From assembly GCA_029556615.1 (NCBI GenBank), contig JAKQDD010000089.1:26700-90699 (forward strand): a stretch of DNA of 64,000 bases, written 5' to 3'. This stretch comes from Verrucomicrobiota bacterium. GTDB taxonomy: Bacteria; Verrucomicrobiota; Verrucomicrobiia; Limisphaerales; J093. The number at the start of each line of letters is the position of its first letter. Position 1 is the first letter of the stretch. A program made the translations under genes and the position numbers. This document shows positions 28,385-37,034 of the stretch, piece after piece. The notes under the pieces were generated by a model, which saw only the letters and a program-made list of their open reading frames with translations, had not been told where the DNA came from and did no database searches.

Positions 28385-29206
28385 TCAGAGACGCCTGCCT
28401 CGCCTCGCGCCGCGTCCCGCCGAGCCGCGGGGCGGACGCCTCGTCGAGGTCATGGTCGGGTGATGCAGAAACCAGAGAAGCCGGAGCCCTTCGAGGGTGA
28501 GATTCGGCTCGATGGCGGTCGCCTCCTTCAGTCCGCCGGCAACGAGCCGCGCGCAGCCCCCCGTGAGCACAACCGGGAGCCGCCGCCGGCGCAAGGCCCG
28601 GCGCAGCGCCCGCAGTAGTCCGACGATCATCTCCCGATAACCCCGGACTGCGCCGATTCTCATCGCTTCCTCGGTGCTCCGGCCAATGACGCGCCGCGGT
28701 GCCGTCAGGCGGACACGCGGGAGAAGGGCGGTCTTCTCGTGGAGATAATCCGTCATGGCGGCCAGACCCGGAGCGATGATGCCGCCCATGTAACAGCCCC
28801 GAGCGTTCACGACGTCAAGGGTGACCGCGGTGCCGAAGTCGATGGCCACCGAGGGGACGCCGTAGTGATGCCGCATCGCCAGCGCGTTGGCCAGACGGTC
28901 GGGTCCAATCGTCTCCGGCTTGGGATAGTCGATCCCCAGCCCCCGCAGCGTGCGCGGCGTCAGCTCCAGCACCGCCGATCCCGCCATCGCCCGCAGCACC
29001 CGGCGCGCCTGCCGCGTTGCCGAAGGAACCACGCTGCAAAGCGCCACCCCGTCGAGCCGGCGCCCCGCCAGCTGACGCTCGAGCATCTCCCGGGCCGCGC
29101 GACCCTCCCACAGGTCCGTCCCGAACCGGGCCGGCCCCAGCACCCGACGCGCCGTGCCCCACCCGAGATGCGTGTGCGTGTTTCCAATGTCCAACAACAA
29201 GATCAT
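28385..29206 (-). CDS. coaX: Type III pantothenate kinase
   Basis: 273 aa. First step of coenzyme A synthesis. MILLLDIGNTHTHLGWG (phosphate-binding DxGNT), IGPDRLANALAMRHHYG, SVAIDFGTAVTLDVV and CYMGGIIAPGLAAMTDYL are the CoaX motifs. The C-terminal 20 residues are very Arg-rich and unlikely to be part of the fold. The ATG at 29206 overlaps the birA stop (ATGA); coaX next to birA is a common arrangement. Confidence 0.95.
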   Translation of the reverse strand: MILLLDIGNTHTHLGWGTARRVLGPARFGTDLWEGRAAREMLERQLAGRRLDGVALCSVVPSATRQARRVLRAMAGSAVLELTPRTLRGLGIDYPKPETIGPDRLANALAMRHHYGVPSVAIDFGTAVTLDVVNARGCYMGGIIAPGLAAMTDYLHEKTALLPRVRLTAPRRVIGRSTEEAMRIGAVRGYREMIVGLLRALRRALRRRRLPVVLTGGCARLVAGGLKEATAIEPNLTLEGLRLLWFLHHPTMTSTRRPPRGSAGRGARRGRRL

Positions 29207-30252
29207 GTGTCCATCCGGACGTCGCCGCCGCTGATTCGCTCCAGGAGGCCGTGTTCCGTCCGCACGAGCAGCGCGCCGTCGCGGTCGAGCGACTCCGCCC
29301 GGCCGCGCACGAGGCGGGGGCCGATGGCGATCGTCACAGCGCGGCCAAGGGTCGTGCAGAAAGCCGCCCATTCCTCCGCCACCGCCTCGAACCGGCCGGA
29401 CAGGATCCGTGCGTAGTCCCGGTCCAGCTCCCGCAGCAGAAGAACAGCCAGCGCCGAGCGATCGAGCGGCCTGGCAGCCGCAGGCCGCTCGCCGCCGGCG
29501 ACTGCGGCTCTCCGGCGGCGTTCACCCCCCGGAGCTGAGGCGGAAAGGGCCTGGCGCAGGGAAATGGCCCGCGGCCTCAGGTCCGCCGGGAAATCCGAGG
29601 CGCCCTGGTTCACGTTGACCCCAATCCCCAACACGAGGTACCGGATGCGATCCGGTTCGGCGCTCAACTCGGTGAGAATGCCCGCCACCTTGTGATTGCG
29701 GAGCAGCAGATCGTTGGGCCACTTCACCCCGACCGGCAATCCCGTGAAGTCGCGGATCGCCCGGGCAGACGCCGTCGCGGCCGCCACCGTCAGTTGCGTG
29801 GCCTCGAGAGGCCTGAGCTCCGGCCGAAGCAGCACGGAAAACCATAGTCCCTGGCCGGGCGGAGAACTCCATCCCCGTCCCAGCCGCCCCCGGCCGCGCG
29901 TCTGGGATTCGGCGAAGACCACAGCCCCCTCGGGAACGCCATCCCGCGCCATCCGCTCGATCACGTCGTTGGTCGAGGTGGTCTTCTGGAAAACCTGGAG
30001 TGTCCGCCCCACAACCCGCGTCGGACCCAACCGCGACAGCAGGTCATCCGCGTGCAGCCGATCGGGCGCCCGAATCAGCCGGTAGCCGCCGTGAGGACTG
30101 GCCGTGATCTCGTAGCCGAGCGCGCGCAGGGCTTCCACACGGGCCCAGATGGCCGCACGCGTGATCCCCAGGTTCTGGGCCAGTTCCGCGCCGGACACCG
30201 CCTCCGAACCCGCCCGGCGCAATGCAGTGAGGAGGCTCAGGTCGATGTTCAT
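29203..30252 (-). CDS. birA: Biotin--[acetyl-CoA carboxylase] ligase with N-terminal HTH (BirA)
   Basis: 349 aa. An N-terminal winged-helix domain (VSGAELAQNLGITRAAIWARVEALR) suggests it also represses biotin genes. The ligase domain shows STNDVIERM, AESQTRGRGRLGRGWSSPPG, WPNDLLLRNHKVAGILTE and VLGIGVNVNQ. A Gly/Arg/Ala-rich insertion of about 25 residues (GGERRRRAAVAGGERPAAA) sits before the C-terminal domain and is unusual. Start ATG 30252 overlaps the nadC stop (ATGA). Confidence 0.94.
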   Translation of the reverse strand: MNIDLSLLTALRRAGSEAVSGAELAQNLGITRAAIWARVEALRALGYEITASPHGGYRLIRAPDRLHADDLLSRLGPTRVVGRTLQVFQKTTSTNDVIERMARDGVPEGAVVFAESQTRGRGRLGRGWSSPPGQGLWFSVLLRPELRPLEATQLTVAAATASARAIRDFTGLPVGVKWPNDLLLRNHKVAGILTELSAEPDRIRYLVLGIGVNVNQGASDFPADLRPRAISLRQALSASAPGGERRRRAAVAGGERPAAARPLDRSALAVLLLRELDRDYARILSGRFEAVAEEWAAFCTTLGRAVTIAIGPRLVRGRAESLDRDGALLVRTEHGLLERISGGDVRMDT

Positions 30253-31103
30253 CGCAGGAAGTCCAACGCAAGATCCACCGCCCGCGCCGAATGAGTCAGC
30301 GCCCCGACGGAAATGCAGTCGACGCCCGTTCGGGCAATCGCCCCCACGCTGGCGAGGGTGATCCCGCCGCTGGCCTCGAGACGCGCCCGGCCTGCCACGC
30401 GCCGCACCGCCCGCCGCATCGCCGCCAGACTCATGTTGTCCAGCAGGATCACGTCCGCTCCAGCCCCAACCGCTTGCTCCACTTCCTCGAGGGTGTCCGC
30501 CTCGACCTCGATCACCAGACCGGGAAACCGGGCGCGCGCCCGCCGCACCGCGGCTGCGATCGGGTTGGGCGCAGCCTCGCGAAGGGCCTCCCGATGGTTG
30601 TCCTTGATCAGGATCAGGTCGTGCAGACCCATCCGGTGGTTCTCGCCGCCGCCACAAACAACAGCGTACTTCTCGAACCGCCGCCACCCGGGGGTCGTCT
30701 TTCGCGTGTCCAGCACCCGGGCCCGGGTTCCGGCAACCGCCTTGACGTAGCGCGCCGTCAGGGTCGCCACCCCGGAAAGGCGCTGCAGAAAATTCAGCGC
30801 CACGCGCTCGGCAGTCAGCAGCGCCCTGGCCGGACCGGCGACCTCGAGCACGGCTTGGCCCCGCGACACTCGATCCCCGTCCCGCACCAACGGCTGGCAG
30901 CGCACCCGCCGATGCTGCAGGCGAAACGCAGCCTGCGCGAACTCGATCCCGGCGAGGACCAACGGTTCCCGGGCAACAACACGGCCGCGCGCGGCCAGAG
31001 TCGTGGGCACGGTCGCGAGCGTCGTGGCGTCGCCCGACCCCGTATCCTCGGCCAGAGCCCGGCGCACTGCAGCCACGATCTCCCCACGGCTCAATCTGAT
31101 CAT
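30249..31103 (-). CDS. nadC: Nicotinate-nucleotide pyrophosphorylase (quinolinate phosphoribosyltransferase)
   Basis: 284 aa. Converts quinolinate and PRPP to nicotinate mononucleotide. ALAEDTGSGDATT, ERVALNFLQRLSGVATLT, LDTRKTTPGWRRFEKYAV, NHRMGLHDLILIKDNH and LEASGGITL are the family motifs in the right order. First gene of the ATGA-coupled run nadC-birA-coaX, followed by aroK-queG. About 100 bp upstream is non-coding. Confidence 0.95.
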   Translation of the reverse strand: MIRLSRGEIVAAVRRALAEDTGSGDATTLATVPTTLAARGRVVAREPLVLAGIEFAQAAFRLQHRRVRCQPLVRDGDRVSRGQAVLEVAGPARALLTAERVALNFLQRLSGVATLTARYVKAVAGTRARVLDTRKTTPGWRRFEKYAVVCGGGENHRMGLHDLILIKDNHREALREAAPNPIAAAVRRARARFPGLVIEVEADTLEEVEQAVGAGADVILLDNMSLAAMRRAVRRVAGRARLEASGGITLASVGAIARTGVDCISVGALTHSARAVDLALDFLR

Positions 31104-31142
31104 GTCCGCATCATGTCTCAGATCGTCGCCCTACGGCAAGAT

Positions 31143-31158
31143 CGGTGCGTCAGTGCGT
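31143..31158. repeat. Two octanucleotide repeat units upstream of nadC
   Basis: CGGTGCGTCAGTGCGT, two units of the same 8-bp repeat that occurs six times at 45484-45531. It lies in the 100-bp gap between nadC and the sugar-isomerase-like gene. Confidence 0.6.
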
Positions 31159-31203
31159 GTCCCTTGCACCCGCCGCGGTCAGCGCCCGCGGCTGCAGCCT
31201 CGA

Positions 31204-32802
31204 TCACGCGGGCCGCGGTTCGGACGAAACGTTGCGGAGGTCCACGCCGATCTTGCGCAGGGCGTAGCCTGTCTCCCGCAGGTACGACCCGTAGCAGGTC
31301 ATCCAGTGGAACCCCTTCATCTCCTCGAGGAGCGCCGTGGTGTTGCCGTGCACGCGCACGTCAATCTGGGACCGGCAAATGTCGAGGAACGGGTTGGCCA
31401 CAATCGTGCCTTCGAATCCGACCCATTGCTTGCAGTTGAAGTCGGGGACGAGGTTGGTCACCCTCTGGCCCAGGCGCATCTCGACCTTGGGAGCCGCGCC
31501 GTAGTCCGACTCGAAATGCGTCATGATCCGGGCGCGCTCGGCACGGCGGCCATCCATCCTGCGCGGCGCGGTGCAGTGGGCGAGCGTGACAACGTCCCGG
31601 TGCGGATAGGTCGGGTCGTTCAGGAACACCGGCGTGCCGGCGATGTAATGAAGCAGCACCCCGGACGGGATGACCACGAAGTCGGATTCGCAAAACGCCA
31701 GAAAGCCCTCGTCGTTGAGCAGGCTCAGCGGGAGGCACGCGGTCGTCTCGGACATGGGCATGATCGTGCCCATGCACGAGTTGATCGTGATCGCGTCCGT
31801 TCCGGCCTCCCGCAGGATGTCCTTGAACACTTCGAGGAGGACAAACGCGTTGTCCACGAACGCCCGCGACGTCTCGAGCGTGGTGCGGGCGCCGCCCAGG
31901 TAGCGCCGGGCCTGCTCGGCGCTGCGGCGCACCAGCGCGGCGTCGGCCCGGGCCGCCTTGAGCCGCCGGCCCAGATCCGCGTAAGGGTAATCCTGAAGGT
32001 CCATCCGCCAAACGGTGCGGGCAATCTCCGGAGCCTTCCGGCCGCCCGCCGCCCAGCCGGAAGGACCGCCCACCGCCACCATCCGCTTGCCCAGCGTCTG
32101 CTTCAAACCGTAGAGCCCCCGAAGCCGCCACAGGAGATCGTCAGGATGATCCACGACCACGTCGTGCACGTCCATGCCCGGCTGACCGTACTCGTCCACC
32201 GTCTTCCGAAGGAACCGCGGATGGACGATCTCATACCACAAATAGACCGGGCCGGGATCGTGCCGCAGGAACATCAGGTTCCAGCGGTCCTTGCGGGTCA
32301 GCGCTTCGAGCACCTGGCCGCTGCCCCCCGCCGCGTACATCAGGAGCACATCGTGTGATCCTGCGGCCAGATTCGCAGCCTGCTCACGGTTTCGGACGGC
32401 CACGAGCGGCAGAAACTCGAGGCCGAAGCCGGCCTGTTTCCGCAGCTTCGCCAGTTCGCCGCGGATCCGCTCCTGCTCGGCCGAAGCGTCCGCCTCGGTC
32501 TGAATCCCGCCCCACTCGCGCCAACTGGTGGCTTCGCGACGCTGCGGCACGCTGTAAGTGAACACCGGCTGGACCCGAAGCGGCGCGCCGGGACGCGGCC
32601 CCTGGACTGCCGCCTCCCCGCCCGCGGCCGCGGCCGACACCATGCCCGCCGGCAAGGCAAGACCCCCTGCGGTCAGAGCCCCCACGCGATAGAGGAATTG
32701 GCGCCGGCCGGGGTCCGGGATCAGTTCGCCCGAGTGATCAAGGCGCGCGGCAGCAGCACAGCAGGAACAGCCGCAACGAGGCGAGTCAGGAGAGTGTTTC
32801 AT
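31204..32802 (-). CDS. Exported L-fucose/arabinose isomerase-like protein
   Basis: 532 aa. A Tat-type signal follows a Cys-rich start (CGCSCC): GRRQFLYRVGALTAGGLALP. The C-terminal half resembles the fucose isomerase fold: INSCMGTIMPMSETTACLPL, SDFVVIPSGVLLHYIAG, PVFLNDPTYPHRDVVTLAHC, FEGTIVANPFLDICRSQIDV and GFHWMTCYGSYL. Export of a sugar-isomerase-like protein is unusual outside this phylum and its substrate is unknown. It is a single gene reading away from the MBL-fold gene by a 57-bp gap. Confidence 0.72.
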   Translation of the reverse strand: MKHSPDSPRCGCSCCAAAARLDHSGELIPDPGRRQFLYRVGALTAGGLALPAGMVSAAAAGGEAAVQGPRPGAPLRVQPVFTYSVPQRREATSWREWGGIQTEADASAEQERIRGELAKLRKQAGFGLEFLPLVAVRNREQAANLAAGSHDVLLMYAAGGSGQVLEALTRKDRWNLMFLRHDPGPVYLWYEIVHPRFLRKTVDEYGQPGMDVHDVVVDHPDDLLWRLRGLYGLKQTLGKRMVAVGGPSGWAAGGRKAPEIARTVWRMDLQDYPYADLGRRLKAARADAALVRRSAEQARRYLGGARTTLETSRAFVDNAFVLLEVFKDILREAGTDAITINSCMGTIMPMSETTACLPLSLLNDEGFLAFCESDFVVIPSGVLLHYIAGTPVFLNDPTYPHRDVVTLAHCTAPRRMDGRRAERARIMTHFESDYGAAPKVEMRLGQRVTNLVPDFNCKQWVGFEGTIVANPFLDICRSQIDVRVHGNTTALLEEMKGFHWMTCYGSYLRETGYALRKIGVDLRNVSSEPRPA

Positions 32803-32859
32803 GGCTGCCCTCGTGAATAGCAGGATCCGCCCTCCGCCGACAACTGGTTTCTGCGCCGC

Positions 32860-33822
32860 TCAGGAACTGGCCGCGTGCTCGCCCACGTGGCGGAGGGCGA
32901 GCCGCTCCGGTTCATGGCGCAGGGCGTGCTCGAGCCGGGCCACCGGCTCCTCCATGGGCTCGTCGCTCAGCTTGAAGGTCGAGTGATGCAGCGGCACAAG
33001 GCGGCGCGCCCCGGCCTGGTCCGCCATCAGGAGCGCCTGCTCCGGTGTGCAGTGGGCCCGAATCCAAGGGTCGTAGGCGGCAATCGGCATCAGCGCAAAC
33101 TCGAAGGGCCCGAACGAACGAACATCCGCGAAAGCCGACGTCATCGCCGTGTCCCCGCCAAAGAGCACCGCCTTGCCCTCGCGTGCCAGCAGGTAGCCGT
33201 TGTACCCGCGGTTGCGGTCGCTCGGCCATCGGCGCCCCCAGTGGTTCACGGCAAACGCCCGAATCCGGAGTTCGCCGAGATCGTTGCGGAACACAACCTC
33301 GTCGCCCCAGCCGAGCTCGTGCGCCTCCCGCAGCGGCGTGTCCGCCAGCAGATCGGCCGTCTCCTTGGCCGTGACGACCATCCCGGGCGGGCGCAGCCGG
33401 CCCAGCGAAGGAATATCCAAATGGTCCATGTGGGCGTGCGAGAGAAGGACTACATCGATCGGCGGCAGTTCCGCCGGGTTCAATGCCGGGGCAATGCGCC
33501 GCTTGGGACCGAGTGTGGCCAGGCCCAGATCGATCCCCACCCGCCGGCTGAAAACCGGGTCCGTCAGAATCCGGATCCCGTAGAAATCGATCAGTGCGGT
33601 GGCATGCCCGAGCCAGCAGACGGTGATGGCGTTGCGCGGCCAACGGGCCGGTTCCGGACGCGCAAACGCCGGCCTCACGCGGCGGGTCGTATCGCGTGCC
33701 AGTTCGCGCAGCCACCGCGCCGTCCGGGATCGGGAAGTGGCCGTCCACGTCCCGGCGGCACCAGCCGCCGTCGCCAGCAGCACTCCACCCCACCCGAGGA
33801 ACTTGCGCCGAGTCACCGTCAT
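32860..33822 (-). CDS. Exported metallo-beta-lactamase-fold hydrolase (NAPE-PLD/UlaG-like)
   Basis: 320 aa. Tat-like leader MTVTRRKFLGWGGVLLATAA, then the MBL fold: CWLGHATALIDFYGIRILTD, metal motif LLSHAHMDHLD (HxHxDH), VLFGGDTAMTSAF, and a late His in PLHHSTFKLS. This layout fits phospholipase D-type and L-ascorbate-lactonase-type members. Substrate is unknown. Start chosen at 33822 because it opens the twin-arginine leader; the frame extends to 33918 without a second domain. Divergent from the nucleotide-sugar dehydrogenase with a 110-bp gap. Confidence 0.82.
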   Translation of the reverse strand: MTVTRRKFLGWGGVLLATAAGAAGTWTATSRSRTARWLRELARDTTRRVRPAFARPEPARWPRNAITVCWLGHATALIDFYGIRILTDPVFSRRVGIDLGLATLGPKRRIAPALNPAELPPIDVVLLSHAHMDHLDIPSLGRLRPPGMVVTAKETADLLADTPLREAHELGWGDEVVFRNDLGELRIRAFAVNHWGRRWPSDRNRGYNGYLLAREGKAVLFGGDTAMTSAFADVRSFGPFEFALMPIAAYDPWIRAHCTPEQALLMADQAGARRLVPLHHSTFKLSDEPMEEPVARLEHALRHEPERLALRHVGEHAASS

Positions 33823-33932
33823 GCTGGGCACAGTGCCCCGGCTGCAGACAAAGTCAAGTGGGCTTGACCCCTCAGGGCATGGGGGCCTATAAGGCAAGCC
33901 GATCGGCGCCACCGACATCAGGCTCCTCGACT

Positions 33933-35594
33933 ATGAAGGCCAAAAAACCCCAATCCATCAGCCCCACCGGTGAAGTGTTCCCCCTCCCCACGCCCCGAGA
34001 CGATGCGCGCGAGCTGGCCCGGCTCCGGCGGCTGGCGGACCGCCAGCGCAAGGCCGGCCGCGAAGTGGTGGTCGTCGTCGGCCTGGGGTTCGTCGGGGCC
34101 GTCATGGCCGCCGTGGTCGCCGACGCGCGGGACCGCAAGACGGGCAAACCGACCAAGTTTGTGATCGGCATGCAGCGGCCGAGCCCGCGCAGTTACTGGA
34201 AGATCCCCCTCCTCAACCGGGGCGTCTCGCCGATCAAGGCGGAGGATCCCGAGGTCGAGGTGATGATCCGCCGCTGCGTCTGCGAAACCCGGACCCTCGT
34301 GGCTACCCACACCGAACAGGCGCTCGAATTGGCGGACGTCGTCGTCGTCGACGTCCAATGCGATTACCTCAAGGAATCGCTCGGAAACGTCCGGACGGGT
34401 TCGGCCGACATGGAGGCCCTCGAGGCCTCGATCGCCACCATCGCCGAACATATCCGGCCGGAGGCGCTCGTCCTCATCGAAACCACCGTGGCTCCGGGCA
34501 CGACGGAACAGGTCGCCTACCCGATCATGAAGAAGGTCTTCGAGCGCCGGGGCCTCTCCGCCGAACCTCTCCTGGCCCACAGCTACGAACGCGTCATGCC
34601 CGGCCGCAATTACGTGGCGTCGATCCGCGATTTCTGGCGCGTCTGCAGCGGCATCAACCCCGTCGCCCGCGATCGCGTCGTCCGGTTCCTTAACGACGTC
34701 CTCAATACCGAGAAATACCCCCTCACCGTGCTCGACCGGCCCATCGAGTCGGAGACCGCCAAGATCGTCGAGAACAGCTATCGGGCCACAATCCTCGCCT
34801 TCCTCGACGAGTGGTCGCTCTTCGCCGAACGCAACGGGGTCGATCTCAAAAAGGTGATCGAAGCCATCCGCGTCCGCCCCACCCACTCGAACCTCATCTT
34901 CCCCGGACCAGGCATCGGGGGCTACTGTCTGCCCAAGGACGGCGGTTTGGGCCTCTGGGCCTACAAACACATCTTCGGCTGGGAAGACGACATCTTCCGC
35001 ATCACGCCGGTCGCCATCGACATCAATGACACGCGCTCGTTGCACGCCCCCCAATTGGTCCGGGATGCCCTGCGCAACATGGGCAAGCCGCTCGCCGCCG
35101 CCGAGGTCTTGATCCTGGGCGCCGCCTACCGCGAGGATGTCGGCGACACCCGCTACAGCGGCTCGGAGGTCGTGGTGCGCAAGCTCGCCGAGATGGGCGC
35201 CGAGGTGAAGGTCCACGATCCCTACGTCGAGCATTGGTGGGAACTCGAAGCCCAGGACACCTATCCCCACCCGGGCTACAGCCTGAAGCGCTTCTTCCAC
35301 CGACAGGAGGGGCTCCGGAACCTCCGCATCGAGCAGAACCTCGAGCCCGCCCTCAAGGGCGTTGACGCCGTCGTCCTCGCCGTCCGCCACCAGCAGTACC
35401 TCACGCTGGATCCGGACGAGGTGTTCCGCGCCGTGGGCAGGCCGTTCGCCCTCGTCGACTGCTTCTGCATCCTCAACGACGACCAGATCCGCCGCTACCT
35501 CGAGCTCGGCTGCGAAGTCAAAGGCATGGGCCGCGGCCACATCAAGCGCATCAAAGACAGCCTGGCCGCAGCCCAGCCCCGGACCCGGCCGTGA
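33933..35594 (+). CDS. UDP-glucose/UDP-ManNAc-type nucleotide-sugar dehydrogenase
   Basis: 553 aa. NAD-binding VVVVVGLGFVGAVMAAVVAD, catalytic region ETTVAPGTTEQVAYP, substrate segment NSYRATILAFLDEWSLFAE and active-site Cys in FPGPGIGGYCLPKDGG; the C-terminal domain has ILGAAYREDVGDTRYSGSEVV. This oxidises a UDP-sugar to the uronic acid, feeding polysaccharide synthesis. It is longer than usual (about 430), with an N-terminal extension of about 45 residues and inserts in the C-terminal domain. No glycan genes are adjacent. Confidence 0.88.
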   Translation: MKAKKPQSISPTGEVFPLPTPRDDARELARLRRLADRQRKAGREVVVVVGLGFVGAVMAAVVADARDRKTGKPTKFVIGMQRPSPRSYWKIPLLNRGVSPIKAEDPEVEVMIRRCVCETRTLVATHTEQALELADVVVVDVQCDYLKESLGNVRTGSADMEALEASIATIAEHIRPEALVLIETTVAPGTTEQVAYPIMKKVFERRGLSAEPLLAHSYERVMPGRNYVASIRDFWRVCSGINPVARDRVVRFLNDVLNTEKYPLTVLDRPIESETAKIVENSYRATILAFLDEWSLFAERNGVDLKKVIEAIRVRPTHSNLIFPGPGIGGYCLPKDGGLGLWAYKHIFGWEDDIFRITPVAIDINDTRSLHAPQLVRDALRNMGKPLAAAEVLILGAAYREDVGDTRYSGSEVVVRKLAEMGAEVKVHDPYVEHWWELEAQDTYPHPGYSLKRFFHRQEGLRNLRIEQNLEPALKGVDAVVLAVRHQQYLTLDPDEVFRAVGRPFALVDCFCILNDDQIRRYLELGCEVKGMGRGHIKRIKDSLAAAQPRTRP

Positions 35595-35709
35595 GAGGAT
35601 CGACGGTGAATGCGACCGGACGACGAGAAGGCCATCCGCGCAATCTGGGCGTCCCATTCGAGGCCCGCTCTTGCACGGTGACCTGAGCGAGCCAGCGTCT
35701 CCTTTTATC

Positions 35710-36951
35710 ATGAAAAGCACCCGCCGCTCCTTCCTGGCTGCCACAGCCTCCGCCATGGCCGCCGCACCGGCCTTGAGCCTCCGCGCCCACAGCGCCGAAC
35801 CGATTCCCGGATTCGACCAGACGAAGACCGATTACGATCCAACGAAGGCCTGGAAACCGTTCAGCGACCGCAAGATCAGGGTCGGACTGGTCGGCTACGG
35901 GCTCTGCAAATTCTCGGCCGCCTTTGAATTTCAAAACCACCCCAACGTCGAGGTCGTGGCGGTGAGCGACCTGTTCCCCGACCGCTGCGCCGCCCTGGCC
36001 CAACACGTCAAATGCCCGAAGACCTATCCTTCGCTCGAGGAGATGGTCAAGGACGACACCATCGAGGCCGTCTTCGTGGCCACAGACGCGCCGTCCCACG
36101 CCCGTCACTGCATCGAGGTCCTCAACCACGGCAAACATGTCTGCACCGCCGTGCCCGCCTTCCGCGGCGACATTGACGATGCGGAAAAGCTGCTGGCGTG
36201 TGTTCGGAAGAACCGCGGCCTGGTGTATGCCATGTTCGAAACGTCCGTCTTCCACGACGACTTGTACGCCATGGAGAAGCTCTACAAGGCGGATGTCTTC
36301 GGCCGCATCGTCTATGCCGAAGGGGAATACTGCCATCCGCACTCCCTGGGGACGCCGTCACTGGACTCGTACAAGGACTGGCGCAAGAAAGGCTGTCCCA
36401 TGTGGTATCCGACCCACGCGACGGCCTACTACGTCGGAGTCACGCACGGCAGTTTTCTCCAGGTCAGCTGCCAGGGAACGCCCCTGTTCGACAAGACTCA
36501 ACGCCAGCCCAATGCCATCGGCAACCTCTTCAATTCCGAAGTCGGCTTGTTCCGAACCCGCGAAGGCGGCCTGTGCCGCATCATCATCTGCGGCTCCCAA
36601 GGCGAGTACCTGGAAGCGGGCCGCCTGCGGGGCGAGTATGCCGGCTACGACTGGCATAATGGACGCGCCGACGGTTTCGTCGGCGATGCGGCCGGAAGAG
36701 AGCGTCTCAAGCAGGCGCTCGCCAGCGGCGTGCAGACCAGGAAACACGCCCTGCCGCCCGGCGTCGCCGCGGGCGGCCACGGCGGATCTCACGGCTACCT
36801 CGCGGACGATTTCATCGACGCCATCCTCCGCAACCGCAGGCCCGCGGTCGATGTGATCGACGCGTTGAACATGACCGTTCCCGGCTACTACGCCCACCGG
36901 TCCGCCATGAAGGACGGTGAAACCCTGAAGATCCCGCAGTACGCCCTGTAG
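35710..36951 (+). CDS. Exported Gfo/Idh/MocA-family oxidoreductase
   Basis: 413 aa. Twin-arginine-like leader MKSTRRSFLAATASAMAAAP, Rossmann fold KIRVGLVGYGLCKFSAAFEF, ATDAPSHARHCIEVLNHGKH with the usual EKP motif replaced by CTAVPAF, and a C-terminal domain ending DVIDALNMTVPGYYAHRSAM. These proteins usually act on sugars or cyclitols with NAD(P). Loss of the EKP lysine region suggests altered chemistry. It converges on a second family member with a 40-bp gap. Confidence 0.85.
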   Translation: MKSTRRSFLAATASAMAAAPALSLRAHSAEPIPGFDQTKTDYDPTKAWKPFSDRKIRVGLVGYGLCKFSAAFEFQNHPNVEVVAVSDLFPDRCAALAQHVKCPKTYPSLEEMVKDDTIEAVFVATDAPSHARHCIEVLNHGKHVCTAVPAFRGDIDDAEKLLACVRKNRGLVYAMFETSVFHDDLYAMEKLYKADVFGRIVYAEGEYCHPHSLGTPSLDSYKDWRKKGCPMWYPTHATAYYVGVTHGSFLQVSCQGTPLFDKTQRQPNAIGNLFNSEVGLFRTREGGLCRIIICGSQGEYLEAGRLRGEYAGYDWHNGRADGFVGDAAGRERLKQALASGVQTRKHALPPGVAAGGHGGSHGYLADDFIDAILRNRRPAVDVIDALNMTVPGYYAHRSAMKDGETLKIPQYAL

Positions 36952-36989
36952 CGAAGCGCGGGACGGAGGGTGGAGAGGTGTGGCACGGT

Positions 36990-37034
36990 CTTCATGGGCC
37001 CGCGGACTTGATCGGGTCTGAGTCGCGCCTCCCC
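36990..37034 (-). repeat. Module 2 fragment of the interspersed repeat, overlapping a coding 3' end
   Basis: On the plus strand CTTCATGGG, CGCGGACTT, GGGTCTGAG and GCGCCTCCCC align with copy F and the reverse of copy C (CTTCATGGGATCGC, GGTCTGAGGCGGCGCCTCGC). It supplies the last codons and TGA stop of the oxidoreductase gene. Confidence 0.75.

Noticed and set aside
33918..35756. 612-codon open frame on the minus strand opposite the nucleotide-sugar dehydrogenase
   Set aside because: It is the antisense of a well-supported enzyme; high GC leaves few stops. No domain or signal was recognisable.
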